A stretch of DNA of 64,000 nt. Source: Daejeonella sp. JGW-45. Lineage in GTDB: Bacteria; Bacteroidota; Bacteroidia; Sphingobacteriales; Sphingobacteriaceae. Positions 51,215-60,496 of this stretch are shown one piece after another (within the stretch, counting starts at the first letter, position 1; every line of letters begins with the position of its first letter). Location of the stretch: NCBI RefSeq assembly GCF_029360805.1, contig NZ_JARKNC010000001.1, forward strand, positions 496,001 to 560,000. The letters are read 5' to 3'. Both the position numbers and the translations under genes were made by a program. The notes beneath the pieces are model-generated. The model saw only the letters and a list, made by a program, of their open reading frames with translations, had not been told where the DNA came from and made no database searches.

Positions 51215-51236
51215 TAATAATCTGTTTGTAAAAAGG

Positions 51237-51270
51237 AAAGGGAATAGGTTAAATGCTTATTCCCTTTTTT
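51237..51270 (+). terminator. Terminator after frr
   Basis: AAAGGGAATA (51237-51246) and TATTCCCTTT (51258-51267) form a perfect 10-bp stem ending in a T-run. Confidence 0.9.
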
Positions 51271-51276
51271 ACTTTT

Positions 51277-51377
51277 GAAGAATCAAGAGCCGAGAATCAG
51301 GAGTCAAGACATCGCCACCAATCTTTCGTCTTATTATCGACCATTTTATGTCTTGGTTCTTGATTCTTGGCTCTAAT
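51277..51377. repeat. Word-repeat inverted pair before the ABC exporter
   Basis: The left arm (51277-51312) contains GAATCAAGAGCC, GAATCAGGAGTC and AAGACAT; the right arm (51349-51377) contains their complements in the order ATGTCTTGG, TTCTTGATTCTTGGCTC. The arms pair imperfectly around a 36-nt loop and each is internally repetitive. Confidence 0.65.
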
Positions 51378-51438
51378 TTATGCACCTTTAATCCCCCAGT
51401 CCCGGCTGATACACCTAAGGATCAACAACATAAATCAA

Positions 51439-53193
51439 ATGAAGCTATTACTTGAATATTTAAAGAATTATAAAGGCCTGATTGCTCTGGCGCTGGTCCT
51501 TGCTGCAGTTAACCAAATATTCTCTCTTCTAGATCCATGGATATTTCGCAAGATCATTGATACTTACGTAACGAGGTATGAGGAATACACAACTGAAGAA
51601 TTCTTTAAAGGTGCGGGATTGCTCATCCTGGCTGCAATGGGTGTGGCCATGGTTTCAAGGATCGCCAAGAATTTCCAGGACTACTACGTGAACGTGATCA
51701 CACAGCGCCTCGGCGCAAAGATCTACTCGGACGGACTTGCACACTCACTGGAGCTGCCTTATTCAGTATTTGAAGACCAGCGCAGCGGGGAGACCTTAGG
51801 CATATTGCAGAAAGTACGAACCGACACGGAAAAACTCATCACGGCGTTCATAAATATTGTGTTTACATCACTGGTGGGTGTAACATTTGTATTTATTTAT
51901 GCGATCAATATTCACTGGTCCATAGCCGTGGTCTATATGTCTGTAATCCCTATCCTGGGTTTTATCAGTTCTGTCCTCAGCAAAAAGATAAAAGTCGTTC
52001 AGAAGCTTATCGTCAGCGAAACAACCGCGCTTGCAGGATCAACCACAGAGTCGCTTAGAAATATAGAGTTGGTGAAGAGCCTTGGCTTATCAAACCAAGA
52101 GATAAACAGGCTTAACGGTGTGACTGAGAAGATACTTAAACTCGAGCTAAGGAAAGTAAAGTATGTGCGAAGCCTGAGCTTCGTGCAGGGAACTTTAGTA
52201 AACCTTTTGCGAAACGGGATCCTGCTGCTGATGCTCTATCTGATCTTCGCAGGCAGGATCAGCGTTGGTGAGTTCTTTTCCTTGTTTATTTATTCCTTCT
52301 TCATATTTGGTCCGCTGCAGGAATTGGGGAATATTATTAATATTTACCGGGAAACGGAAGTCTCGCTTGATAACTTCAGAGGAATATTAAATACCCCTAA
52401 GGAGAAAAAGCCATTGAATCCAGAGCGCCTCGGTCGAATAAACAGGCTCCGTTTTGATTCGGTCAGCTTTAAACATCAATCGGCAAACCGCAATGCTCTT
52501 GAAAATATATCATTTGAGACGCATAAAGGCGAAACTATCGCATTTGTTGGACCATCCGGCTCAGGCAAAACAACACTGGTAAAATTATTGGTAGGCCTTT
52601 ATCATCCCAGCAGCGGCGAAGTGCTGTATAATAACGTTTCAGGAACGGAGATCAATCTCGACGAGCTGCGGGAAAAGATTGGTTTCGTAACACAGGATAC
52701 ACAGCTATTTTCCGGGACGATCCGTGAAAACCTGTTGTTTGTCCGTCCGGACGCAAGCGACGAAGAATGTATGCGGGTTTTACACAAAGCAGCCTGCCAG
52801 AATTTACTGGCCCGTGCTGATAAAGGCCTGGATACTATTATCGGTGAAGGCGGAGTAAAGGTGTCGGGAGGTGAAAAACAGCGCTTATCCATCGCAAGAG
52901 CTCTTCTTCGTCAACCTAACATTCTTGTCTTTGATGAGGCTACATCTTCCCTGGATTCCATAACGGAGGAAGAAATCACAGAAACCATCCGTGATGTATC
53001 GGTTATCAGCGACCATATTACCATCCTGATAGCCCACAGGCTTTCCACGATCATGCATGCCGATAAAATATTTGTCCTGGAGAAAGGGAGCATTATTGAA
53101 TCGGGGAGACATCTTGAACTCCTGGCCGAAAAGGGGTTATATTATGCGATGTGGCGTCAGCAAATTGGTGAAAAGCATACACTTGAAGTATAG
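51439..53193 (+). CDS. ABC-type exporter, fused permease and ATPase
   Basis: A 584-residue half-transporter. Six membrane helices fill about residues 15-310. The nucleotide-binding domain has Walker A VGPSGSGKTTLVK, Q-loop FVTQDTQLFSGT, signature VSGGEKQRLSIARAL, Walker B ILVFDEATSSLD and the switch IAHRLST. It is of the lipid/peptide/drug exporter type; the cargo is unknown. ATG 51439 is chosen because the 24 upstream codons overlap the word-repeat hairpin. Confidence 0.88.
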   Translation: MKLLLEYLKNYKGLIALALVLAAVNQIFSLLDPWIFRKIIDTYVTRYEEYTTEEFFKGAGLLILAAMGVAMVSRIAKNFQDYYVNVITQRLGAKIYSDGLAHSLELPYSVFEDQRSGETLGILQKVRTDTEKLITAFINIVFTSLVGVTFVFIYAINIHWSIAVVYMSVIPILGFISSVLSKKIKVVQKLIVSETTALAGSTTESLRNIELVKSLGLSNQEINRLNGVTEKILKLELRKVKYVRSLSFVQGTLVNLLRNGILLLMLYLIFAGRISVGEFFSLFIYSFFIFGPLQELGNIINIYRETEVSLDNFRGILNTPKEKKPLNPERLGRINRLRFDSVSFKHQSANRNALENISFETHKGETIAFVGPSGSGKTTLVKLLVGLYHPSSGEVLYNNVSGTEINLDELREKIGFVTQDTQLFSGTIRENLLFVRPDASDEECMRVLHKAACQNLLARADKGLDTIIGEGGVKVSGGEKQRLSIARALLRQPNILVFDEATSSLDSITEEEITETIRDVSVISDHITILIAHRLSTIMHADKIFVLEKGSIIESGRHLELLAEKGLYYAMWRQQIGEKHTLEV

Positions 53194-53240
53194 TTGTAAA
53201 ACTTAACAGGCTATTGGCTGTTTGTTTTAAAACTTAAATT

Positions 53241-53465
53241 ATGCTTTGCGCAATAAGCCTGGAATTCGGACCATCAGAAATCGCTATGGTGATATTTGCC
53301 ATACTCATTTTATTGGTACTGGTTCCGTTCACAATTATCGACAGCCTCAGATCCCCAAACCTAACGCCTATTCAGAAATTTGCCTGGATTGTTTTTATCA
53401 TTATTGCTCCGTACCTTGGAGCAATAGCTTATCTTCTCTGGGGAAGAAAACAAAAAATGGTATGA
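53241..53465 (+). CDS. Small PLDc_N-like membrane protein 1
   Basis: A 74-residue protein with two hydrophobic helices (IAMVIFAILILLVLVPF and FAWIVFIIIAPYLGAIAYLL), then WGRKQK. This is the PLDc_N (phospholipase D-nuclease N-terminal) small membrane domain, found alone in Bacteroidota. The role is unknown. Its stop overlaps the ATG of the next similar gene (ATGA). Confidence 0.75.
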   Translation: MLCAISLEFGPSEIAMVIFAILILLVLVPFTIIDSLRSPNLTPIQKFAWIVFIIIAPYLGAIAYLLWGRKQKMV

Positions 53466-53677
53466 TCACACTAAGCATTGTCCTTTTTATCGGCGGTCTT
53501 TTCAGGTTTATTTTCGCAATAATCTGGTTTATCCTGCTCATCATCACCTTGATGGACCTGTTTAAAAGCAACTTTCCTTTAAACACAAAGCTCCTCTGGC
53601 TGATCGTGATACTGCTTGCACCGGTACTCGGGTGTTTAGCGTATCTGTTTTGGGGAAAGCACCAAAGCACGATTTAA
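53462..53677 (+). CDS. Small PLDc_N-like membrane protein 2
   Basis: A 71-residue protein with the same two-helix plan (FRFIFAIIWFILLIITLMDL and LLWLIVILLAPVLGCLAYLF) ending WGKHQ. It starts at ATG 53462, overlapping the preceding stop, so translation is coupled. The pair appears to be a tandem duplication. A longer open frame from 53246 through this gene is not real. Confidence 0.7.
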   Translation: MITLSIVLFIGGLFRFIFAIIWFILLIITLMDLFKSNFPLNTKLLWLIVILLAPVLGCLAYLFWGKHQSTI

Positions 53678-53939
53678 TTTTTGATTGAATTAGTTCCTTA
53701 ATGGTCGGTTGCGGCTCTTCCCTGACTTGATCAGGGATCTCGTCATAGACGCGGCGCAGCCCGCGTCCTCTGCAAATTAAACGTGGAAGCACGCATCTAG
53801 CGAAGCTGAATTAATTATCATAGTGAATTAAACAAACGACAAAGACCGGTCTACACCTGTGGCAGTCCGCGTGCCAGGACGAGACCCTGCCTACGCAGGC
53901 AGGCCCGGATAAATCGGGAAAGAATTCGCGTCGAATACC
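53678..53939. other. Non-coding stretch with REP-like palindromes
   Basis: Contains TGATCAGGGATC, the CCTGCCTACGCAGG palindrome (53885-53900) and CCCGGATAAATCGGG. These are typical short intergenic palindromes. No gene is supported. Confidence 0.4.
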
Positions 53940-55214
53940 TTAATCCAGATTGATCTGCTTTAAACTCAATGGAATTAATTTCTTTGTCTTAAGGTACGTG
54001 ACAAATACGATTATCAGTGTCATTGATCCGCCAAACAACACCGATGGAATGGTTCCCATAAGCCTGGCCGTGGCTCCCGATTCAAAGGCCCCGATCTCAT
54101 TGGACGACCCTATGAACATTGAATTTACCGCCGATACCCGCCCCCTCATTTCGTCGGGTGTTAAGATTTGAAGAATGGTGGACCGGATAATCACACTGAC
54201 GCTGTCGAAGGCACCTTCGAAAAACAGGATAAGCAAGGAAAGGTAGAAATTTCGCGACAGGCCAAACGCGATGATACAGATACCAAACCCACTTACTGCG
54301 AGCAGCAGATTTTTCCAGGGCTTATTCATGGGGGGATATTTCGCCATTATAAACATGGTGATTACCGCTCCCAGAGCCGGCGCTGCACGCAGTAAGCCCA
54401 ATCCTTCTGACCCCACCTTTAAAATATCGTGAGCAAAGATCGGCATCAATGCCACCGCTCCGCCAAAGAACACGGAAAACATGTCAAGACTTAGTGCTCC
54501 AACCAACATACGACTTTTAAACACAAAACGGATCCCCTCTTCCAGGCTTTTATATATGCTCTCTTTGGGGATAAACTTCACCGGATGGCTTTTAATAAAG
54601 AAAATAATACATGTGAGCGACATCGTAATAAATGATATAATTACGACAAAACAAGATGTTATTCCCCCGAAGCCGTAGAGGAGACCTCCGGCTGCCGGGC
54701 CAACAATAGACCCTAACTGATAGGCCCCGCTGTTCCATGTGGACGAATTCGGATAATGTTCTTTTGGAATGATCTGTCCCATGGTGGCGAAAGCGGTGGG
54801 TGAATAAAATCCGCGCGCGAGACCGATACAAAAGATCATAAGATACATGACGGTAATTATCAACGTCTGGGATAGTATACTCAAGGCCTCTTTCGATGTG
54901 ACGAAAGCCAGAACTGAAGAACATACTAACATCGTCGCCATGATCTTTATAAGCATGGTCTTTTTGTTCGACTTATCGGCAACGTATCCGCCGTAGAGCG
55001 TTACTGTAATAGAAGGTATTGCTTCTGCAAGTCCGATGAGACCAAGTGATAATGGGTCTTTAGTAAGCTGATAGATGTACCAGCCTACTACAACGGCCTG
55101 GATCTGGTAGGCAAAAGTGAAAAGAAAACGCATAGCAATGTAGGAGCGAAACTCCGGGAATCTCAATGCTATATAAGGATCAGTTTTGGTTCTGACCGGG
55201 GGTATATCATCCAT
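53940..55214 (-). CDS. MFS transporter (EntS/MFS_3-like)
   Basis: A 424-residue permease with about 12 hydrophobic helices. YVADKSNKKTMLIKI is the loop 2-3 motif (GGxxADxxxRR-like), and YHPNSSTWNSG-type HYPNSSTWNSGAYQLGSIVG and LTPDEMRGRVSAVNSMF match the MFS_3 family of exporters such as enterobactin exit proteins. The substrate cannot be deduced. It is monocistronic, and recG starts behind it on the same strand. Confidence 0.85.
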   Translation of the reverse strand: MDDIPPVRTKTDPYIALRFPEFRSYIAMRFLFTFAYQIQAVVVGWYIYQLTKDPLSLGLIGLAEAIPSITVTLYGGYVADKSNKKTMLIKIMATMLVCSSVLAFVTSKEALSILSQTLIITVMYLMIFCIGLARGFYSPTAFATMGQIIPKEHYPNSSTWNSGAYQLGSIVGPAAGGLLYGFGGITSCFVVIISFITMSLTCIIFFIKSHPVKFIPKESIYKSLEEGIRFVFKSRMLVGALSLDMFSVFFGGAVALMPIFAHDILKVGSEGLGLLRAAPALGAVITMFIMAKYPPMNKPWKNLLLAVSGFGICIIAFGLSRNFYLSLLILFFEGAFDSVSVIIRSTILQILTPDEMRGRVSAVNSMFIGSSNEIGAFESGATARLMGTIPSVLFGGSMTLIIVFVTYLKTKKLIPLSLKQINLD

Positions 55215-55275
55215 TTTTAGTAAAGCAATTATCCGGCATTTGGTTTATATTCTAAGGTGTTTTATAAACGCTGGC

Positions 55276-57381
55276 TCAGGATATTTTATCCCAACTTATA
55301 CCACCTGACTTACGCTCAAAATACTGACTTAATAGTTTGTTTTCTTCATTTTTTAACTCCGGATCTTTTTCCAGCGCCTTGATCACCGTTTGTCGTGCTT
55401 CCGTTAATATCTGCTGATCTAAAGCCAGGTCTGCAAGTTTGAGATCAAGCACACCACTTTGCTGAGTGCCCTCGATATTACCCGGCCCCCGAAGCTGAAG
55501 ATCTATTTCGGCTATCTCAAAGCCGTCATTGGTTCTCACCATCGTCTCAAGCCGTACTGTTGCATCCTGACTGAGCTTATTACCAGACATCAATATACAG
55601 AAAGATTGTTCCGCTCCCCGGCCGACCCGACCCCGCAGTTGATGGAGCTGTGACAGGCCAAAACGTTCGGCATTTTCAATGATCATGACACTCGCATTAG
55701 GAACGTTTACGCCTACCTCAATTACTGTTGTAGCAACCATAATCTGAGTTTGCCTTCTAACAAAGCGCTCCATCTCTGACGACTTTTCTTTGGCTGTCAG
55801 CTTTCCATGGACGATACTGATATTATATAAAGGCGACGGGAACTCGTTGCTGATTGCTTCTATGCCCGCTTCCAGGTAAAGCAGATCGAGCTTTTCGCTT
55901 TCTTTGATCAGAGGATATACAATATAGATTTGCCGGCCCTTTGCTATTTCTTCACGCATAAAACCAAACATCCGGAGGCGCTGGTTATGGTACATATGAA
56001 CTGTCTTTATTGGCTTTCTGCCTGCGGGCAATTCGTCAATAACAGAAACATCCAGGTCGCCATACAAAGTCATGGCAAGGGTGCGTGGAATCGGTGTAGC
56101 GGTCATAACCAAAACATGAGGAGGAATGGAGTTCTTCCGCCAAAGCTTGGCACGCTGTTCCACGCCAAACCTGTGCTGCTCATCTATAACCACGAGCCCC
56201 AGGTTCTGAAACTGCACTGCGTCTTCGATCAACGCGTGCGTTCCGACTAAAATATGGAGTGAACCATTTTCGAGTCGCTCATGCAGTGCTTTTCTCGATT
56301 TTTTAGAAGTCGATCCGGTTAGAATTTCAACTTCCACAAGACCATCACCAACTAATGCTTTAATAGAGAGATAATGTTGCTGGGCCAGGATCTCAGTGGG
56401 TGCCATCATACAAGCTTGGAAGCCATTATCTATTGCTAAAAGCATCATCATTAGCGCGACAACCGTTTTGCCGCTGCCGACATCGCCCTGCAACAATCGG
56501 TTCATTTGTATTCCTTTCTGCGTATCCTGCCTGATCTCTTTGATCACCCTTTTTTGGGCTTCAGTCAGGGAGAAGGGAAGCCGCTCATTATAAAAAGTAT
56601 TAAACTTGTCGCCTACAATGGAGAAAACGGCTCCTCTGAATTTATGAGTGCGTAATAACTTGGTTCGTAATAGCTTTAATTGAATAAAGAATAGCTCATC
56701 AAACTTAAGCCTTCTTTCAGCCGACCTGAGCAACTCTGTATTATCCGGGAAATGAATGTTAAATAGAGCTCTTTGGCGGCTCATCAGTTTATGCCCGGCC
56801 AATACGTAGGCCGGGAGGGTTTCGTCCACCTGACGTATTACCTGATCGATCAGGTGGGCCTGGATCTTCTGCAAACCTCGGCTGTCGAGATTAAATTGCT
56901 TAAGTTTTTCGGTGGAGCTATAAACCGGCTGCAGGGTAAGATTACCCCTGTTTATTGCCTTAGGCTGATACTGTTCTATTTCTGGATGGGTCACAGAAAC
57001 CCGCCCGTTGAAAACGCCTGGCTTTCCAAAAATCATGTACACTGAGCCCACCTGAATTGTCTTATCTATCCACTTTACACTCTGGAACCAGACGAGTTCA
57101 ATACTGCCCGTTTCGTCCTTGAATTGTGCTACGAGACGCTTTGTCTGCTTCTCGCCAAGAATTTCTTTTGAAACAATCCTGCCTAAAACTTGCACTGCCG
57201 GGAGCTCCCCATGTAATTCCCGAATCTTATAAAAACGGGTACGGTCTATATAGCGAAATGGATAATGCTCAAGAAGATCACCATAGGTAAATACACCCAG
57301 ATCCTTTTTTAGAATATCAGCGCGCTGCGTACCGACGCCCTTTAGATATTCAACCGGCGTCTTTAAGATATGTTCTGTCAC
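55276..57381 (-). CDS. recG: ATP-dependent DNA helicase RecG
   Basis: Remodels stalled replication forks and Holliday junctions. The 701 residues have the N-terminal wedge/OB domain (VEYLKGVGTQRADIL to VSVTHPEIEQY), Walker A LLQGDVGSGKTVVALMMM, the DEQH box VVIDEQHRFGVEQR, TATPIPRTLAMTLYGDLD and motif VI QLHQLRGRVGRG. Length is typical. It is 23 bp after the EamA gene on the same strand. Confidence 0.96.
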   Translation of the reverse strand: MTEHILKTPVEYLKGVGTQRADILKKDLGVFTYGDLLEHYPFRYIDRTRFYKIRELHGELPAVQVLGRIVSKEILGEKQTKRLVAQFKDETGSIELVWFQSVKWIDKTIQVGSVYMIFGKPGVFNGRVSVTHPEIEQYQPKAINRGNLTLQPVYSSTEKLKQFNLDSRGLQKIQAHLIDQVIRQVDETLPAYVLAGHKLMSRQRALFNIHFPDNTELLRSAERRLKFDELFFIQLKLLRTKLLRTHKFRGAVFSIVGDKFNTFYNERLPFSLTEAQKRVIKEIRQDTQKGIQMNRLLQGDVGSGKTVVALMMMLLAIDNGFQACMMAPTEILAQQHYLSIKALVGDGLVEVEILTGSTSKKSRKALHERLENGSLHILVGTHALIEDAVQFQNLGLVVIDEQHRFGVEQRAKLWRKNSIPPHVLVMTATPIPRTLAMTLYGDLDVSVIDELPAGRKPIKTVHMYHNQRLRMFGFMREEIAKGRQIYIVYPLIKESEKLDLLYLEAGIEAISNEFPSPLYNISIVHGKLTAKEKSSEMERFVRRQTQIMVATTVIEVGVNVPNASVMIIENAERFGLSQLHQLRGRVGRGAEQSFCILMSGNKLSQDATVRLETMVRTNDGFEIAEIDLQLRGPGNIEGTQQSGVLDLKLADLALDQQILTEARQTVIKALEKDPELKNEENKLLSQYFERKSGGISWDKIS

Positions 57382-57404
57382 TTCCGGCTGGTATTTCCTG
57401 ATGT

Positions 57405-58328
57405 TTATTCAACAGGCCTTTTAACTAATTCTTTAATGGTACTCCAGTTAAATACTACCACAGCGATCGCAAGCATGGTATAAGCGTATAACTGATGGGA
57501 ATTAATTCCTTCGTGAAAATAGAAAAATGCTACACCAAAAGCAACGATGGGATTTAGATAAATGATGATCCCCAGTGTAGAAGAGGGCATCCCAATAAGA
57601 GCATAAAGGCTCAAAAACAGAGGGACTATGGTAAATACAACTGAAATCAATATTATAATCAGCCAAAAATGCAGGTCTGCGGGAAGGGCCTGAAAGTCAG
57701 CCAGGAATAAGGGCAGTATGACAAGTGTAGCAATAAGTAAATGTATTCCAAGCATAACCAGCTTGTCGACTTTACCCATCACCCTCTGGATAATCAGGTA
57801 GAAAGCGTAGAGAGATGCAATCAAAACGGACCATAACACCTCTTTCGCAGAGCCCTGAGAAAGTACAATAATGCTAATCACGGCAAGACCCAGAGCCAGT
57901 AGTTGTAACCCTGAAAGACGCTCCTTCAAAATAAAAAAACCACCAATTGCTGTTATAAGAGGGCATACCATATAGGCAAAAGCTGCCGACGTTAGGCTGA
58001 CCTCATTGACCGCGTAGATGTAAGTAAACCAGTTACCTGTGATAAGAAAGCCTGCGAAAATAGTTAGCCATATTAACCTTTTTCGTTCTTTGCGGGAATC
58101 TGCCCTGAGATCCTCTATATTTTTCCTTAGATACTTAAGCCGGAAAGTTAAGATAACGATCCAAGTAATAACCAGCGAAATGAATACCCGGTAATACAGG
58201 ATGTCTTCGGGTTTATAATCACTAATGACTCTAAGGGGAATTGCGAAGAAGCCCCAAATAACTACAGCTACTAACGCAGCCAAAAAGTATTTACTTCTGT
58301 TTGCCTTCAATTCAGGCTTTATAAGCAA
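57405..58328 (-). CDS. EamA/RarD-like permease
   Basis: A 307-residue ten-helix DMT-superfamily permease with two EamA halves. VVIWGFFAIPLRVI, NWFTYIYAVNEVSLTSAAFAY and YLNPIVAFGVAFFYFHEG follow the RarD subgroup pattern. The substrate is unknown. It overlaps the start of ridA by 17 bp, so it is co-transcribed with ridA and recG. Confidence 0.85.
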   Translation of the reverse strand: MLIKPELKANRSKYFLAALVAVVIWGFFAIPLRVISDYKPEDILYYRVFISLVITWIVILTFRLKYLRKNIEDLRADSRKERKRLIWLTIFAGFLITGNWFTYIYAVNEVSLTSAAFAYMVCPLITAIGGFFILKERLSGLQLLALGLAVISIIVLSQGSAKEVLWSVLIASLYAFYLIIQRVMGKVDKLVMLGIHLLIATLVILPLFLADFQALPADLHFWLIIILISVVFTIVPLFLSLYALIGMPSSTLGIIIYLNPIVAFGVAFFYFHEGINSHQLYAYTMLAIAVVVFNWSTIKELVKRPVE

Positions 58329-58692
58329 TAACTGAAATCTCTACATTGACATTCTTGGGTAATCCAAGAACGGCAACTGTTTCCCTTGCCGGAAAATCAG
58401 ATTCAAAATATGAGCCGTAAACAGAGTTCACTGCGGCGAAATGGTTCATATCACTCAGAAAAATACTTGTCTTTATTATATCTCCGAAGGAAAAACCAGA
58501 AGCGGCCAAAAGTGCTTTGATATTTAGCATAACCCGTTCAGTCTCCCCCTCAATATTTCCCTCGACAAGCTCGTTCGTTTCGGGATCAATTGCGATTTGC
58601 CCGGACAGGAAAAGCATATTACCGGCTTTAACCGCCTGGCTATATGGTCCTATCGGTGAAGGAGCATTCTTAGTGTAAGTTATAGATTTCAT
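58312..58692 (-). CDS. ridA: RidA family reactive-intermediate deaminase
   Basis: Hydrolyses reactive enamines/imines released by PLP enzymes. The 126 residues show GPYSQAVKAGNMLFLSGQI, IEGETERVMLNIKALLAASG and the active-site arginine in FPARETVAVLGLPKNVNVEI. Length is standard. It is preceded by a 47-codon membrane protein gene on the same strand. Confidence 0.95.
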   Translation of the reverse strand: MKSITYTKNAPSPIGPYSQAVKAGNMLFLSGQIAIDPETNELVEGNIEGETERVMLNIKALLAASGFSFGDIIKTSIFLSDMNHFAAVNSVYGSYFESDFPARETVAVLGLPKNVNVEISVIAYKA

Positions 58693-58731
58693 AAAGAAGA
58701 ATCTATGTTAGCGATAGTAACAGGAGTCTCA

Positions 58732-58875
58732 TTACTTGGATAAGATAAACCAGTCTAATAACTTGTACAGTATTCCGCCGATGAACATAATAATAGCTAG
58801 TGCATTTATATAATGCATGACACGCAGATTAAAACTAGTTGGCCGGTCTGGGTCCTGTTTTCTAAAAAAGTACAT
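58732..58875 (-). CDS. 47-residue membrane protein
   Basis: ATG 58875 to TAA 58732 encodes a basic N-terminus (MYFFRKQDPDRPTSFNLRVM) and one membrane helix (NALAIIMFIGGILYKLLDWF), ending SK. The pattern FRKxDPxRPTxFNLRVMHxIN resembles short Bacteroidota proteins of the DUF6728 type. It is too short for usual ORF calling and sits between ompA (with its terminator) and ridA on the same strand. The function is unknown. Confidence 0.7.
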   Translation of the reverse strand: MYFFRKQDPDRPTSFNLRVMHYINALAIIMFIGGILYKLLDWFILSK

Positions 58876-58887
58876 CTAAACAAATTT

Positions 58888-58924
58888 ATAAAAAAAAATC
58901 CCGTTCCGAATAACGGAACGGGAC
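58888..58924 (-). terminator. Terminator of ompA
   Basis: TCCCGTTCCG (58899-58908), loop AATAA and CGGAACGGGA (58914-58923) form a perfect 10-bp stem, followed on the minus strand by eight T. Confidence 0.93.
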
Positions 58925-58953
58925 TCTTTACAATATGCTTATATACAATATTG

Positions 58954-60336
58954 TTATTGTACTCTGAACTCAACACGACGGTTTTGAACACGACCAGACT
59001 CAGTTGCGTTAGACGCTACCGGACGGCTTTCACCAAATCCTGTTGTAGAAATTCTGCTTGCAGCGATACCAGAGTTAACCAGGTAAGTCTTAACTGAATT
59101 TGCTCTATCTCTAGACAAAGTCATGTTATACTCAGTAGTTCCTTCTGATGAAGCGTGGCCATCTAACTGAACACGTGCTGAAGAATTTGATTTAAGATCA
59201 GAAGATAATTTATCTAATGTTGGGAACGCATCAGTTCTTAATACAGAAGAGTCAAACTCGAACTGGATAGTAGAACCAACTACACCAGCAGGAGCAGGGC
59301 ATCCGTTGTATTCTGCAGTACCTTTAACAGTAGGGCAAGCATCTTTTGAATCTGGAATACCATCAGCATCCACATCAAGAGGGCAACCTGAACCGTCAAC
59401 TTTAATTCCAGCTTCAGTGTTAGGGCACTTGTCTAATTTATCAGCAACACCGTCACCATCTGAATCTTTTAACAGATCCTGAGCTTCAAGAGCACTAACA
59501 CGGCCTTTAAGAGCCTCAACTTCCTGACGTAATGTAGGATCTTTTAATTCATCATACATTAAAGCTACAGGGTTAACCCAGTCTAAACTTGGCTTAGCAG
59601 TAGAACCTAAAGAGAATTCTAATCCAGCTGAAGCGTAAGACCATTTGTCTTTAGAATTAGGTTTTGCATAAATCCCATCAAGATTATCTCCATCAAGGAA
59701 GTTCATGGTGTATCCTAAGTCAAAGTTTACACGCTCAGAAACTTTAAATTTAGCTCCCACACCAACTGGGTAGAAAGACTCCTGAACATATTTCTCATCA
59801 CGGTTATCACCTGCTTTACCTTTCCAGTCAAACGGAACTCTAGGAGCAAATCCAACGATACCCCAACCTGCTTTTGCAGTGAAGTTCAAATTGTTTTCTC
59901 TTTTAAGGAAATCAACTGTAACAACGTTTACAGTTCCTGCAAGAGATAATGCGTAAGCAAGATCTGTTTCGAAAGAAGTGTAACTTCCAGCTGGAACAAA
60001 TGATTTAGTAGGATCGTTTTCACCTGAAAGCTCTCCGCGCACAGCATCAAACTGAAGTCCGAAAGAGTGGCCAAGTTGTTTACGAAGTGACAAGCCGTAA
60101 CCTAACTCAAGATTCACCTTGTTGAAGTCGTTAGTACCGCCAATAGCAACCATCGGTGCTAAAACACCTGCATTAATTCCCAGACTCCATGTTCTGTACT
60201 GTCCTGCTCCGCCAAATATTTTGGCAGACGAACTCGCCGGCGTCGAAGTGGCGTCCTGGGCATTAGCGACACCGCTAAAGCCTAAGGCTGCTACTAACGA
60301 AAACGCAACGGCTTTCTTAATTGTAGAATAATTCAT
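58954..60336 (-). CDS. OmpA-family outer membrane protein with thrombospondin type 3 repeats
   Basis: A 460-residue porin/anchor. Signal peptide (1-26, ending ANAQ), an N-terminal beta-barrel (about 40-270), calcium-binding type 3 repeats (DSDGDGVADKLDKCPNT and DVDADGIPDSKDACPT, about 290-340) and a C-terminal OmpA domain that binds peptidoglycan (IQFEFDSSVLRTDAFPTLDK, LDGHASSEGTTEYNMTLSRDRANSV split in two, and VQNRRVEF). It has a strong promoter and terminator and is likely abundant. Confidence 0.94.
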   Translation of the reverse strand: MNYSTIKKAVAFSLVAALGFSGVANAQDATSTPASSSAKIFGGAGQYRTWSLGINAGVLAPMVAIGGTNDFNKVNLELGYGLSLRKQLGHSFGLQFDAVRGELSGENDPTKSFVPAGSYTSFETDLAYALSLAGTVNVVTVDFLKRENNLNFTAKAGWGIVGFAPRVPFDWKGKAGDNRDEKYVQESFYPVGVGAKFKVSERVNFDLGYTMNFLDGDNLDGIYAKPNSKDKWSYASAGLEFSLGSTAKPSLDWVNPVALMYDELKDPTLRQEVEALKGRVSALEAQDLLKDSDGDGVADKLDKCPNTEAGIKVDGSGCPLDVDADGIPDSKDACPTVKGTAEYNGCPAPAGVVGSTIQFEFDSSVLRTDAFPTLDKLSSDLKSNSSARVQLDGHASSEGTTEYNMTLSRDRANSVKTYLVNSGIAASRISTTGFGESRPVASNATESGRVQNRRVEFRVQ

Positions 60337-60383
60337 ACTTTGTTTTTTTAAAGGTTAACAATTTTTTATTAATGTAATTTACA

Positions 60384-60414
60384 CAAAAATAGTCATAAGT
60401 TTGACATGTGCAAA
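60384..60414 (-). promoter_or_regulatory. Promoter of ompA
   Basis: On the minus strand TTTG (60414-60411), a 19-bp spacer and TATTTTTG (60391-60384) fit both boxes exactly. The start near 60380 gives a leader of about 45 nt. Confidence 0.85.
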
Positions 60415-60496
60415 TTAACAAATACTGTTCCAATTATTTTTCAACAACAATTGTTTTCTTTTAGAGTTTTATTTGCCATCATAATTTGTTGCTACA

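Noticed and set aside
53246-53677. 143-codon ORF covering both PLDc_N-like genes
   Set aside because: Its first 72 codons are the first gene read out of frame; only the part from ATG 53462 is protein-like.
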